Counted from the first letter of the stretch, positions 6,801 to 15,743 are shown. The stretch: 20,603 bases of DNA from Verrucomicrobia bacterium UBA1211 (GCA_002309585.1 DBXN01000086.1:27348-47950), one strand, 5' to 3'. Made by a program: numbers and translations. Notes: generated by a model from the letters alone, not told the origin.

Positions 6801-9758
6801 TGCCGCCTCGGGGTTGTTGAAGTTCAGCACGGCGTCATCATCGCCGTCGATCGTCGTCGCGTTGCAATCGGGGTCGATCCCCAGGTCACGGATGTCGAGC
6901 CGGACTGTGCCGCCGATGGTGCCGGTGTCCACAACCCGCAGCGTCCCGACCGCGCCGCAGCTCGGACGCAAGGTGTTGATGATCTGGCCGCCGTTGGAGA
7001 GTTCGATCACCTTGCGGTGGCTGATGTTGTTTCGGGTCGCGTCGTTATTGGTCGGCAGATTGTAATTGATGTCGAGCGTGCCGCCCACGATCTTCATGAG
7101 GCCCGCACGGGTGCCCAGCGCGTATTCGCCGGCGTCGTTGCCCACCCGCAGGGTTCTGTTCGAGATGATGATCGGCTGATCTTCCAGATTCGGACCGTTC
7201 ATCGTCACGGAACCGCTTCCCGAGAGCACGATCGGATTATCGCCGAGGAGGGATCCCTCGCCGGTGAAGATGTAGTCGCTGCTGCCGGAAAAGTACAACG
7301 GGCCGGGCATGAAGGCCCCCTCCACGGGAATAGCGCCGAACACCGCCTCGTTACCGTCGAACATGGTCTTGACGAAGGACTGGAATGCCCCCAACGTCAC
7401 GCCGTCATCCTGCAGCCAGTTCTCACTGGTCTCGTTCCAGCCGAGATCCTCGGCGCTCTGCGGCCGCCAAGTCAGGCCTGTCGCGGTGGGCGCGGCGGTG
7501 ATCGTCATCGTCAGTTTTCCGTCCGTCAAGGTGAAGGTGGCGGCGGCGCCGGGAACGGTCTTCGCCGTCGCGGCGAAGCGGTTGATCGAGGTAACCCCCG
7601 CCGGATCCATCACGGTATAGGTGCCGAGCGGCAGGGCGGTGGCGTCGATCTCGACCGCCAACTGGGTGTTGGGCGGCAGGGTGACCGTGCCGGTAGTCGC
7701 GATCATCGCGTGATCCGGATCGGGAGCCGTGATGGCGATGGATGCGCCGTCGGCGAAGATCAGGTTCTTGGCACCCGATGTCGACCCTTCCACCGTCATC
7801 TCGCCGTCAAAGGTGTAGGTGTCGGCATCCGTCGCGGCGGCGGTGGGGTTGCTTCCCATCCACTTCGCGGCGAGATAGGCCTCGATCGCCTCCCGGTCGG
7901 CATCGGGAATGTTTTCCGGCAGGACGATCAGCTCGGAGAGTTCACGCCCGGCGTGGCGGCCGAAGGTGTCGCAGTCGCGGTCGCAGGTGAGCCGGTCGGA
8001 GACCGCATTCGCGTTCAGGACGGAGGTGTAGACGTGGCGGTCGGTCGGAACCAGCGTTGTGAGTTTGTCCGTGGTGACTTCCACACCGTCACAGAAGATG
8101 TGCCCATCCTTCCAGATGGCCGTGCCATTGTTGTAGCAGTATGCGCCGCTGTTGCCGCGGTGGAAATTGTAGGTCGACCGGTCACCCAGGAAGAACGCCT
8201 TCATGTCTTGGCGGATCGACATCACCCAGAAGACGGTCCGGATCGTTGTCATCCGTTCGTAAAGCAGGTCCACGCCGCTGTTGCAATCGCCCATCAGATA
8301 GGCGGGGACACCCGCCGCGATGCCGAGCGTACCCCACGCCGGTTCGTGCGAGGGGATCGTGTAGGCGGTCGCGTCTCGGCCGCAATCGGAGAGGTCTTTC
8401 CATGTCGCGACTTTGCCGAGCGTGTCGGTGAATACGAAATTCGCGGCCTCCGAGGCGTCGAGCCACAACAGCGCATGCTGCCGGAGATAGGGTTCCAGCC
8501 AGGCGGAGGCGTCATACGGCGCCACGCCGTTGATCATCACAATGCTGCCCGCCAAAGTCGGCGAGACCGCCGTTCCGAGCGCGATTCCGCTGTGCATCGC
8601 CGTCACGGAGAGTTTCGAGACATCAAAGGTGCTGTCCACGCCGGTGAAGAGCGTCACGGGCGTATTCGCGGAGGGGTCGGTCAGTCCGATGAGGGAGTCG
8701 GAAGCCACCGCCGAACCCGCCGCGAGCGTGATCGGCGTTCCGGGCGCCATCACCGCCGTCGCGCCGTCGAAGATGATCGGATAGGCGGGCGCGGTGTCGG
8801 TGAGTTTCACAAAACCGTCGCCGGTCAGGCGCACCGCCGCGGTGGTGGTCGTGATGGTGGGAAGGGTCTGCACGAACGGGCCGGCCACCGCGATTACCAC
8901 CTCGGAACCGGTCGATTCCACCGTGTAGCTCGGTGTCGCGCTCACGGAATGGATGATGCCCTTGCCGCAGAAGCTGAAAAGACCCTGGTCTGTGCTGGGG
9001 CCGATCTCAAGCGTGGCGTTGGCGCAGGTTTCGGAGGGATTCCCTTCCGCAGCCGTCGCGGCGACCTGGATGATGTTGCCTTTGCCGTTGGACGAGTTGC
9101 CGTAGATGAAGCCGCCCTTGAAGTAGGGGTGGGCGTTTTCGCAGCAGGCGATATTCAGCGCGCCGCCCGTGGTGCGGGCCTTGATCGGGCTTTCAATGAC
9201 GCTCGTGCCCTCGGCGATGATACGGCACTCCGCCGCGAAGAGGTCGATGGCGCCGTTGCCGTCGCCCGCGCCGATCATGCGCGCGCCGTCATGGAAGTAG
9301 ATGCGGTCGGTCGCGTCAGCCGATATCCGGTAGGTGAAGGCGTTGAGCGTACCGTACACGTGAATGATAAATCCGCCGGAGTAGTTAAACGCGTCGGAGC
9401 GGCCAAGCGACAACTCGGCGCCGGAACGGATGATCACCGTACCGGTGACGCCCCTCGCCGTAAAGTTGCAGAATGTGCGCCCGTCCACGACATCCAGCGT
9501 GCCGCCCGCCGGGATCGTCACATTTCCGCTGAGCGAAAGCGAGCCGTAGGTTTTCAGCGTGCCGCCCTCGTTTACCGTCACCGCGCCGGCCCAGGCATAA
9601 CCCTGTCCGCCATCGATGATAACCGTCTCGCCGCTCCCGACCGTCAGGGCTCCACCCCATCCGGCCGTGTCGTGTGTATACGTAAAGTCGGCCCAGGCCG
9701 TACCGACAAGAAAAGCCGCACTCAGGGCGGCCGCTTGAATCATTGATCGAACAGTCAT
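3810..9758 (-). CDS. Giant secreted LamG/PA14 beta-helix surface protein, array copy 1
   Basis: 1982 aa from the ATG at 9758, which sits 3 nt after GAGGGG. The frame is open back to 9902, but that stretch lies in the spacer and terminator, and copy 2 starts at the matching ATG. Residues 1-22 are a Sec signal peptide (MTVRSMIQ, hydrophobic core, TAWA-D). About 30-425 is beta-helix-like with V-x-x-G-G-T-L turns. About 428-637 is a LamG/concanavalin-like domain (LLWLDASEAANF to EAYLAAKWMG). About 640-1520 is a second beta-helix-like region. A PA14-like domain at about 1526-1650 contains WTFCGQCDD and RLDIDD. A second at about 1715-1795 contains WTFKMGYDD and LHIDGEEL. The last 170 residues are conserved in all copies and end KPGGMAVILR. 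Probable role: large adhesin or glycan-binding surface protein; no catalytic site seen. No barrel, PEP-CTERM or LPXTG was found, so the anchoring route is unknown. The first PA14 domain carries four cysteines absent from the other copies. Confidence 0.92.
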   Translation of the reverse strand: MTVRSMIQAAALSAAFLVGTAWADFTYTHDTAGWGGALTVGSGETVIIDGGQGYAWAGAVTVNEGGTLKTYGSLSLSGNVTIPAGGTLDVVDGRTFCNFTARGVTGTVIIRSGAELSLGRSDAFNYSGGFIIHVYGTLNAFTYRISADATDRIYFHDGARMIGAGDGNGAIDLFAAECRIIAEGTSVIESPIKARTTGGALNIACCENAHPYFKGGFIYGNSSNGKGNIIQVAATAAEGNPSETCANATLEIGPSTDQGLFSFCGKGIIHSVSATPSYTVESTGSEVVIAVAGPFVQTLPTITTTTAAVRLTGDGFVKLTDTAPAYPIIFDGATAVMAPGTPITLAAGSAVASDSLIGLTDPSANTPVTLFTGVDSTFDVSKLSVTAMHSGIALGTAVSPTLAGSIVMINGVAPYDASAWLEPYLRQHALLWLDASEAANFVFTDTLGKVATWKDLSDCGRDATAYTIPSHEPAWGTLGIAAGVPAYLMGDCNSGVDLLYERMTTIRTVFWVMSIRQDMKAFFLGDRSTYNFHRGNSGAYCYNNGTAIWKDGHIFCDGVEVTTDKLTTLVPTDRHVYTSVLNANAVSDRLTCDRDCDTFGRHAGRELSELIVLPENIPDADREAIEAYLAAKWMGSNPTAAATDADTYTFDGEMTVEGSTSGAKNLIFADGASIAITAPDPDHAMIATTGTVTLPPNTQLAVEIDATALPLGTYTVMDPAGVTSINRFAATAKTVPGAAATFTLTDGKLTMTITAAPTATGLTWRPQSAEDLGWNETSENWLQDDGVTLGAFQSFVKTMFDGNEAVFGAIPVEGAFMPGPLYFSGSSDYIFTGEGSLLGDNPIVLSGSGSVTMNGPNLEDQPIIISNRTLRVGNDAGEYALGTRAGLMKIVGGTLDINYNLPTNNDATRNNISHRKVIELSNGGQIINTLRPSCGAVGTLRVVDTGTIGGTVRLDIRDLGIDPDCNATTIDGDDDAVLNFNNPEAAVYNATVNIGRINVVGGKMRIEANGTHNVKNGIHVGDGAALGYWNSTSSEGATVYVDTGVAQIQAENGTGNMTAPLIIAEGATAQFAGGATLNYTGGVQNNGTILATGGTHNLMSALNEGAVLETAGGTIGLNTGFTANMVTASMAGGGFFVKDGINVDTINLTATSGSFGFMPGSGDMPQFKTYNIDTTGGAFDIRPQAAGIKNIDGTVNVNMTAGNLYAYGPNTNTEYGVAVKLIGTIPNMSIGLNSSRPGTLELKEGTDLSTPQLWTGNNGSGPCRGWVIIDPGAKVTVTSDSLRNGHWSGTPALPEVHKMHIYGELDATPAILWNTYDSPRGEVYLHEGGVLKVKGIWANRQQGDSNSTYNHQYLDGTSAGAGRHWFLMDGGRLELGSSGFGGARMPGVTRFDFQNGEIVNTSAAWGGDVGFPMFFGYEKLGGKVTFDMDQYYVNWNTGLSGASDLTIKGSVNFQGNRCDARIQGAMLGSLTVENTGANDLRVTSYFGGGLTLADGVNAEVAKYSDEHYPFAVAGWHYDALAVTQYSYPFISSDYWTFSSKQYSSNPIRRYTSVSGRGEFYVPAEKAGVWTFCGQCDDRVRLDIDDTCVMSATEHCVVVRGSIELSEGWHAFTLTQADYTGGSGPSNSGFANVMGVGFIVGASESTAPGDYTPFKPGATLGGTLSLQVRPKANACVWSYQSNNANWDITENWTTITCSDTVAPMHKHSNASDAGDWSAYFSGKVNKFEGWFKVATAQEGEWTFKMGYDDYKKLHIDGEELISNTSWTAVPTATKTLAAGWHRWSVRVGDGSGGWGPSAANNGNTLSYIAPGAEEKQFNEENLTLAATLGDIAVIEPTGIHRDLTLGESATLTSSGTMPMPIFGTLKGIGTLAGAFVFAGDESNWDVTGESADRELTRVTFENATRATFQGLSHVTATFDEKPRCSYYFLTDEITGLTAEDVEDAVVTVTDSENDYSEDFALTVKEGRLALLNRKPGGMAVILR

Positions 9759-9761
9759 TTT

Positions 9762-9766
9762 CCCCT
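9762..9766 (-). promoter_or_regulatory. Ribosome binding site that fixes the start of giant gene 1
   Basis: The sequence GTGAGGGGAAA precedes the ATG at 9758. The same GTGAGGGG element precedes the ATG of copy 2 (cccct on the plus strand at 15747-15751). Conservation of site, spacing and the following MTVRSMI codons shows that both genes start here, not at the upstream in-frame codons of copy 1. Confidence 0.75.
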
Positions 9767-9804
9767 CACTTTTCTGTTTCCAATCCTTAAACATCAAAGT
9801 TGGC

Positions 9805-9852
9805 ACCTCAAGGTACCATAAATAGTAAACCAAAAAACGGCGGATTGCGCAA
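9805..9852 (-). promoter_or_regulatory. Candidate promoter and ACCTCAAGGT element of giant gene 1
   Basis: On the minus strand TTGCGC (9852-9847) is followed after 17 nt by TTTACT (9829-9824), a plausible sigma70-type pair with 3/6 and 4/6 matches. A near-palindrome, ACCTCAAGGT (9805-9814), lies just downstream, about 47 nt before the start codon. The TTGCGC-to-TTTACT stretch is identical upstream of copy 2, which is better evidence than the match to consensus. No transcription start is known. Confidence 0.45.
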
Positions 9853-9863
9853 GAGGCGAAAAC

Positions 9864-9899
9864 AGTCAAGCCCCGCGGCGAACACCGCGGGGCTTGACT
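9864..9899 (-). terminator. Rho-independent terminator of giant gene 2
   Basis: Perfect 15-bp inverted repeat (arms 9864-9878 and 9885-9899) with a six-base loop, very GC-rich in its core. It is followed on the minus strand by TGTTTTCGCC. It lies 21 nt past the stop codon of copy 2. A closely similar hairpin follows copy 3. There is no T-run on the plus side, so it is read as a minus-strand terminator. Confidence 0.85.
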
Positions 9900-9920
9900 C
9901 AAAAGGGAAAGGCCCTTAAG

Positions 9921-12900
9921 TTACTTCAGGATAATCAGGAAGCCGCCGGGCTTCAGATTGGCAAGGGCGAGACGGCCCTCTTTGACGGTGAGGGCGAAGG
10001 CCTCGGAGTAGTCGTTCTCGCCGTCCGTCACCGTGACGGCCACGTCTTTCACATCGTCCGCCGTCAGGCCTGCGATCTCTTCCGTGAGGAAGTAGAACGA
10101 GCACTTGGGTTTCCCGTCGAAGGTTGCCGTCACCCGCGCGAGCCCTTGGAAGGTCTCGTGGGTGGCGTTCTCGAAGGTCGCGCCAGTCAGCTCGCGGTTG
10201 GAGGCTTCTCCCGTTACGGCCCAGTTGCTTTCGTCACCCGCAAACACGAAGGCGCCCGACAGCGTACCGATGCCCTTCAGCGTGCCGTAGATCGGCATCG
10301 CCACCGTTCCCGCGGAGGTCAGGGTTGCGTTTTCGCCCACAACGAGATCCTTGTAGATGCCCGACGGCTCCAACGCCGCCACATCGCCGAGCGTCGCCGC
10401 CAACTTCAGGTTCGACTCGTTGAAGGGTTTCTCTTCCGCCTCCGGCGCGATGTAGCTGAGCGTCTTGCCGTTGTTGAGGCTGCCGGGACCCCAGCCGCCT
10501 CCTCCGGTATCCGTCACGCGCGCTTCCCACCGGTGCCAGCCGGCCGCCAGCGCTTTCGTCGCGCTCGGAACCGCGTTCCAGGAGGTGTTCTTGATCAACT
10601 CCTCGCCGTCGATCTTGAGCAGTTTGTTGTCGTCATAGGCCATCTTGAAGGTCCAATCGCCTTCCTGGCCGGGTTCAACCCGGAACCAGCCGTCGAACCG
10701 GCTGACGCGGCCGGAGAAGAGGCCTTGGGTGTCGTCCGCCGGGGCGGAGCCCGCCGCAAACATGTTCTCGACCGAACGTATCGCCTTCATGTGTGTCCAG
10801 GCTTCGGTGGTGTCCCAGTCGGTGGCTGTCCCATTCTTCCAACTCCAGATACAGGCGTTGGCGTAGGGGCGAATCTGCAGGTCGCCGCCGGGTGAGAACG
10901 GGGTATAATCGTTGCCGTCCGTGGAGTCGGATGCCGAGGGCAGATAACCCACCGCCATGCGATTCTTGAATCCCGCATTGGACGGGCCGCCGGGCGCCCC
11001 GCCCGCATAGACGGTCACGGTGAAGGTGTGCCAGCCGGTTTGCAGCTCGACCTGCCCTTTGCCCATCTCGTTCCAGCTCGCGGTTTTGAATACCTGCGTC
11101 CCATCCACATCCAGGCGGATCTTGTCGTCGTAGTTACCTACGAACGTCCAGGTCCCTGCCTGCGCTTCCGGCACAAAGAACTCACCGCGTCCGAGTGTGG
11201 CGAGGTTCGAGCGGCTTTGCGAGCTGTAGAACTGGTTGGCGTAGGTGAAGAAGTCCGCCGCGATGTAGGGATAACTCCACGCGCTTTCCGCCGCGCTGTC
11301 GAAGGCGTCGTTTGCCGCCACGGCGCAAAGATAGTGGTTGTCGGAGTACTTCGCCACCTGCGCGTTCACGCCGCTGGCAAGCGTCAGACCTCCGCTGAAA
11401 GAGGAGACGTTGCGCAGGTCGTTTCCGCCGGTGTTCTCGACAGTGAACGTTCCGAGCATCGCGCCCTGCAGCCGGTCATCGACGCGGCTGCCCTGGAAGT
11501 TCACCGAACCCTTCAGCGTCACGTCACTCGCGCCGGCGAGCGCGGTGTTCCAGTTGACGTAGTACTGGTCCATGTCGAAGGTCACCTTGCCGCCCACCTT
11601 GTCATAACCGAAGAAGAGCGGGAAGCCCTGCGTGCCGCCCCAGGCCGACGAGGTGTTGACGACCGTTCCGTTTTGGAAGTCGTATTTCGTGACACCCGGA
11701 ATGGTGTGGCCGTTGAAACCGTAATCGCCCAGCTCCAGCCGTCCGCCCTCCATGGTGAACCACTGGCGGCCATCGCCGGCACCCATGCCGCTGCCGTAGG
11801 CGTAGTTCTTACGGGTGTTGAATCCCCGCGTTTTCAGGATGCCGCCCTCTTTGAGGAGCATCTCCCCGCGCGGCGAATCGTAGGAGTTGTAGGTGATCAG
11901 GCCCGCGGCATCGAGTGTGCCGCTGATCTCGATCGCGTGCGTCGATGCGTCGGCGGGGGTTCCGCTCCAATGGCCGTTTCGGATGTTTTCAGTGACGGTG
12001 ACCGTCGCCCCGTTGTCGATGATGAGGCGTCCACGCGCGGGCGAACTGCCCCAGTCGCCGGTATAGAGATTCTTGACCGTCACATCCGATCCATCCTTCA
12101 GTTCCAGTGTGCCGGAACGGGTCGCGGTATTGCCGATACCGATTCGGCTGAATGTGCCGGTGAGTTTCACCGCCAGGCCATATTCAACGTTGTTGGTCGG
12201 CCCGTAGACGTAGCAGTTGCCGTCGCCGGAGTGGTTGACGGTGATCGGTCCGGGGATGTCCACGATGGTTCCGGCCACGCGCGGAAGGAGGTCAATGGCG
12301 CCCGCCGTGGCGTTGACGGTGAAGGTGTCGAACGCCGGGGGCGTCGCGCTCTCCACCAGTACCCCGCTTGAACCGCCGGATGCGGTGATCGTGACGTTCT
12401 GCGCCGACATGCCGTCGCACAGGTAGAGTGCGCCGCCGGTGATCTGGAGGTTGGCGTTTTCGTTTACCGCGCTCTTGATCTTGTGCGTGCCGCTGGTTAC
12501 CTTGACGGTACCCGCGCTCTGGATGCCGCCCTTGTAGTTCAAGGTCGCGCCGCCTGCGAGTTGCGCCGTCGCGCCCGCCTCGACGTTGAGCGGCCCGTTC
12601 ATGGTGCAGGTCCCGTTTTCGGCTTGGATCTGGGCCGTTCCGGTGTCCACACAGACCGCCGCGCCGTCGGATGAGGCGGAGTTCCAGTAGCCCAGCGCCG
12701 CGCCGTCCGCGACGTGGATGCCGTTCTTGATGTTGTGGGTGCCGTTCCCCTCGATGCGCGTCTTGCCGCCCAACACGTTGATCCGGCCGATGTTGACCGT
12801 CGCGTTGTAGATCGCCGCCTCGGGGTTGTTGAAGTTCAGGACGGCGTTGTCATCGCCGGTGACCGTCGTCACCGTGCAGTCGGGGTCTTCGCCCTGGCTG

Positions 12901-15743
12901 CGGATGTCGATGCGCTTCGTGCCGCCGATGGTGCCCGAATCGGCCACCTGGAGGGTACCGATCCCGCGTGTGGTGGCCAGCGTGTCATTGACGATCGTGC
13001 CGCCGTTGGACAGCTCGATGATCTTGCGGTGGACGATGTTGTTGCGCGCGGCGTTGTCGGAGGCGGAGTTGTTGTAGTTGATGTCGAGTGTGCCGCCCGC
13101 GATCTTCAGCATACCGTTTCGGGTACCGAGCGCGTGGGCCCCCGCGTCATTACCCACGCGGAGCGTCCCGTTCGAGACGATGATCTCCTGATCGCCCAGG
13201 TCCGGGCCGTTGAGCGTGACCGTGCCGGTCCCGTTGAGGACGATCGGCGCGTTGCCGACCAGCGATCCCGTGCCGGTGAAGGTGTAGTCATGCCCGCCGG
13301 TGAAACGCCACGGGCCGGGGGTGAAGGTGTCATTCACCGTGATGTCGCCCGAAACCGTCTCGTTGCTGTCGAAGAGCGTCAGAAGGTAGGAGAGGAACCC
13401 GCTGGTGGTGACGCCGTCATCGAGCAGCCAGTTTTCGTCATCCGCGCTCCAGAGGAGGTTCTCCGCGTCCGTCGGGCGCCAGGTGACGCTCGTGCTGGCG
13501 GAGGCGATCGCGACCGTGAGCATCAGCTTGCCGTTTTCGATGGAGAAGGTTCCGGCGGAACCGGCGGAGACGAGCGCCGTCGCCGCGAACTGGTCGAGGG
13601 AGGTGATGCCGTCCGCGGCCTCCATGACGGTGTAGGTGCCGAGGGCCAGGCTACGCGCGTCAACCGTCAACGGCAGATGCGTCCCGGCCGGGATGGAAAT
13701 GGTGCCGGTCGTCGCGACCATCGCCTTGTCGGCGGCGGGATCGGTGATCGTGATCGACGCGTCTTCCGTGAAGACGAGGTTTTTGTCGCCGCCCACAAAA
13801 CCGTCAACCGCCAGATCGCTCTTGAAGAGATAGGTGCCGTCGGTGCCGGCGGCGGTCGGATTGCTCCCCATCCATTTGCTCATGAGATAGGATTCAATCG
13901 ACTCGCGGTCGGCATCCGAAAGGACATCCGCGAGAACGATCATCTCCGAGAGCTCGCGGCCCGCGCCCCGCGCCGTATACGAACGGTCGCGGGAGAGCCG
14001 CGAAGCGGCGGCATTGCCCGTTGTGACGACCGTGTGGACGTGCCGGTCGGAGGGGACGACCGTCGTGCTGGGTTCGCCCACATTCACGCCGTCGGTGTAG
14101 AAACGGTTGCCCGACATGTTCGTCCATTTCTCGTTGACATACTCGCCATTGGAGCCGCGGTGGAAGTGGCTTTGCGACGAGTCGCCAAGGAAGAAGGTGT
14201 AGCCCGGCTTGATGGACATCGCCCAGAATGCCGTCCGAAGATTGGTCAGGCGTTCGAAGGAGAGGTCGATGTCCGCGCCGAGGTCACCCATCAGGAGGGC
14301 GGGGACACCGGCAGCGATGCCGAGGGTGGCGTTCAGGCCGGTATAGGCGGTCGCGTCACGGTTGTACGACGAGAGGTCTTTCCATGTCGTGACTTCACCG
14401 AAGGTGTTGTCCTTGAAGACGAAGTTCGCGGCGTCGGAGGCGTCGAGCCAGATGAGCGCGGTTGTCTTCAGGTAGGGCATGAGCCAGTTGTCGTCGTACG
14501 CGGCCACGCCTGCCGTGACAACGTTGCCGTTATCGAGCGCGACGGCGGCGGGTGTGCCCAGAAGGACGCCGTTGTGCATCGCCGAGACGGTCAGTTTGGA
14601 GACATCGAAGGTCGCGTCCGCGCCGGTCATGAGCGTCGCCGCGGTGTCGGCCGCGAGTCCTTCCGCTCCGATCATCGAGGCGGAGGCGACGGAGGATCCG
14701 GCCGCCAGCGCGACGGGCGAGGCCGTGTCTACCTGGAGGGTCACGCCGTCGAGGATGATCGGGAATGCCGGCGCGGTGCCTGTGAGCGCGACCGTTCCGT
14801 CACCCGTCAGTCGCACGGCTGCGGTTTCGGTGGTGATCGCGGGGAGTGTCTGCACGAGGGCATGGTTTTCCGCCGCCACCGTTTGGTCCGCGACAAACGT
14901 CAGTTCGGTGCCGGTCGATTCGACCGGGAAGCTCTGGGTCTTGCCTTTGAGATGGACGATGCCCTTGGCGTTGAAACGGAAGGTACCCGTATGGCTGTCG
15001 AGGCCGATTTCGACTATGGCGTTGGCGCAGGTTCCGGCTGCGTTGCCTTCTTCGGCCGTCGCGGCGATCTGGACGACGTTACCGCCGCCGACAAAACCGC
15101 CGAGAAACTTCACATGGGCGTTATCATGGCAGGCGACGTTCAGGTTCTGGTTGGCGTTGCGGGCTCTGACCGGCGCCTCGATCGTGCTTGTTCCCTGGAC
15201 GATCATGCGGCATCCGTCGGCATAGAAATCCATTCCGCCGTTCCCGTCGCCCACGCCGATCACTTTGGCACCGTCATAGAGATAGAGACGGTCGACGTTG
15301 TTGAAGCTCTGGCGGAAGGTCCGGCAGTCGAATGTACCGTAGACGTGGAGGCTGAATCCGCCGTTGTAGAAGAAGGCGTCGGAACGGTTGATCGCCAGGA
15401 CCGCGTCTGAACGGATGATGACCGAACCGGTGATGCCCTTCGAGTTGAAGTTGAAGGAGGCGTTTCCCGTTTCGATGTCGAGTGTGCCGCCCAACGCGAC
15501 GGCAGTCGCGCCGTTGACGGCCAGATCGCCGCGCGTCTTCAGGGTTCCGCCGGCTTCAACTGTGACCGTGCCGGCCCAGTTGGCGCCGTCCCCGGCGTCG
15601 AGAATGAGGGTTTCCCCCTCGGCGACAGTCAGATTCTCGCCCCATTCCGCGCTTATCTGCGTAAAGGTCGTATCGGCCAAGGCCGTTCCGACAAGAAACG
15701 CCGCACACAAGGCGGCCATACGGATCATTGATCGAACAGTCAT
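9921..15743 (-). CDS. Giant secreted LamG/PA14 beta-helix surface protein, array copy 2
   Basis: 1940 aa from the ATG at 15743, preceded by GTGAGGGGAAT. Signal peptide MTVRSMIR to GTALA-D, almost the same as copy 1. Layout: beta-helix-like region (about 25-420); LamG-like domain (about 427-627, ALIWLDASDAANF to ESYLMSKWMG); a second beta-helix-like region opening with a TWRP...NWLLDDG motif; PA14-like domain (about 1489-1615, WTFVGNYDDKIRLDVDG); a second PA14-like domain (about 1670-1755, WTFKMAYDDNKLLKIDGEEL); and the shared C-terminal domain ending KPGGFLIILK. The middle (nucleotides about 12480-13180) is close to copy 1, while the stretch just after LamG (DGFVGGDKNL) is closer to copy 3. 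The LamG and second PA14 domains are its most divergent parts. Probable role as for copy 1: surface adhesion or glycan binding. It has its own strong terminator and candidate promoter, so it is likely a separate transcript. Confidence 0.92.
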   Translation of the reverse strand: MTVRSMIRMAALCAAFLVGTALADTTFTQISAEWGENLTVAEGETLILDAGDGANWAGTVTVEAGGTLKTRGDLAVNGATAVALGGTLDIETGNASFNFNSKGITGSVIIRSDAVLAINRSDAFFYNGGFSLHVYGTFDCRTFRQSFNNVDRLYLYDGAKVIGVGDGNGGMDFYADGCRMIVQGTSTIEAPVRARNANQNLNVACHDNAHVKFLGGFVGGGNVVQIAATAEEGNAAGTCANAIVEIGLDSHTGTFRFNAKGIVHLKGKTQSFPVESTGTELTFVADQTVAAENHALVQTLPAITTETAAVRLTGDGTVALTGTAPAFPIILDGVTLQVDTASPVALAAGSSVASASMIGAEGLAADTAATLMTGADATFDVSKLTVSAMHNGVLLGTPAAVALDNGNVVTAGVAAYDDNWLMPYLKTTALIWLDASDAANFVFKDNTFGEVTTWKDLSSYNRDATAYTGLNATLGIAAGVPALLMGDLGADIDLSFERLTNLRTAFWAMSIKPGYTFFLGDSSQSHFHRGSNGEYVNEKWTNMSGNRFYTDGVNVGEPSTTVVPSDRHVHTVVTTGNAAASRLSRDRSYTARGAGRELSEMIVLADVLSDADRESIESYLMSKWMGSNPTAAGTDGTYLFKSDLAVDGFVGGDKNLVFTEDASITITDPAADKAMVATTGTISIPAGTHLPLTVDARSLALGTYTVMEAADGITSLDQFAATALVSAGSAGTFSIENGKLMLTVAIASASTSVTWRPTDAENLLWSADDENWLLDDGVTTSGFLSYLLTLFDSNETVSGDITVNDTFTPGPWRFTGGHDYTFTGTGSLVGNAPIVLNGTGTVTLNGPDLGDQEIIVSNGTLRVGNDAGAHALGTRNGMLKIAGGTLDINYNNSASDNAARNNIVHRKIIELSNGGTIVNDTLATTRGIGTLQVADSGTIGGTKRIDIRSQGEDPDCTVTTVTGDDNAVLNFNNPEAAIYNATVNIGRINVLGGKTRIEGNGTHNIKNGIHVADGAALGYWNSASSDGAAVCVDTGTAQIQAENGTCTMNGPLNVEAGATAQLAGGATLNYKGGIQSAGTVKVTSGTHKIKSAVNENANLQITGGALYLCDGMSAQNVTITASGGSSGVLVESATPPAFDTFTVNATAGAIDLLPRVAGTIVDIPGPITVNHSGDGNCYVYGPTNNVEYGLAVKLTGTFSRIGIGNTATRSGTLELKDGSDVTVKNLYTGDWGSSPARGRLIIDNGATVTVTENIRNGHWSGTPADASTHAIEISGTLDAAGLITYNSYDSPRGEMLLKEGGILKTRGFNTRKNYAYGSGMGAGDGRQWFTMEGGRLELGDYGFNGHTIPGVTKYDFQNGTVVNTSSAWGGTQGFPLFFGYDKVGGKVTFDMDQYYVNWNTALAGASDVTLKGSVNFQGSRVDDRLQGAMLGTFTVENTGGNDLRNVSSFSGGLTLASGVNAQVAKYSDNHYLCAVAANDAFDSAAESAWSYPYIAADFFTYANQFYSSQSRSNLATLGRGEFFVPEAQAGTWTFVGNYDDKIRLDVDGTQVFKTASWNEMGKGQVELQTGWHTFTVTVYAGGAPGGPSNAGFKNRMAVGYLPSASDSTDGNDYTPFSPGGDLQIRPYANACIWSWKNGTATDWDTTEAWTHMKAIRSVENMFAAGSAPADDTQGLFSGRVSRFDGWFRVEPGQEGDWTFKMAYDDNKLLKIDGEELIKNTSWNAVPSATKALAAGWHRWEARVTDTGGGGWGPGSLNNGKTLSYIAPEAEEKPFNESNLKLAATLGDVAALEPSGIYKDLVVGENATLTSAGTVAMPIYGTLKGIGTLSGAFVFAGDESNWAVTGEASNRELTGATFENATHETFQGLARVTATFDGKPKCSFYFLTEEIAGLTADDVKDVAVTVTDGENDYSEAFALTVKEGRLALANLKPGGFLIILK

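Noticed and set aside
5667..9746. 1359-codon open frame on the plus strand opposite giant gene 1
   Set aside because: It is exactly antisense to a well-supported coding frame. Its translation is Val/Arg/Gly/Asp/Ala-rich without recognisable domains or signal peptide, as expected from GC-biased third codon positions. Similar antisense frames occur opposite copies 2 and 3 but are broken at different points.
9759..9902. N-terminal extension of giant gene 1 to an upstream start
   Set aside because: It would run through the promoter block and the terminator of copy 2. Copy 2 has no such extension, and both genes share the ATG with a good ribosome site followed by a signal peptide.
12714..15410. 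898-codon plus-strand open frame opposite giant gene 2
   Set aside because: Same composition artefact as above. It overlaps the sense gene completely and shows no motif.
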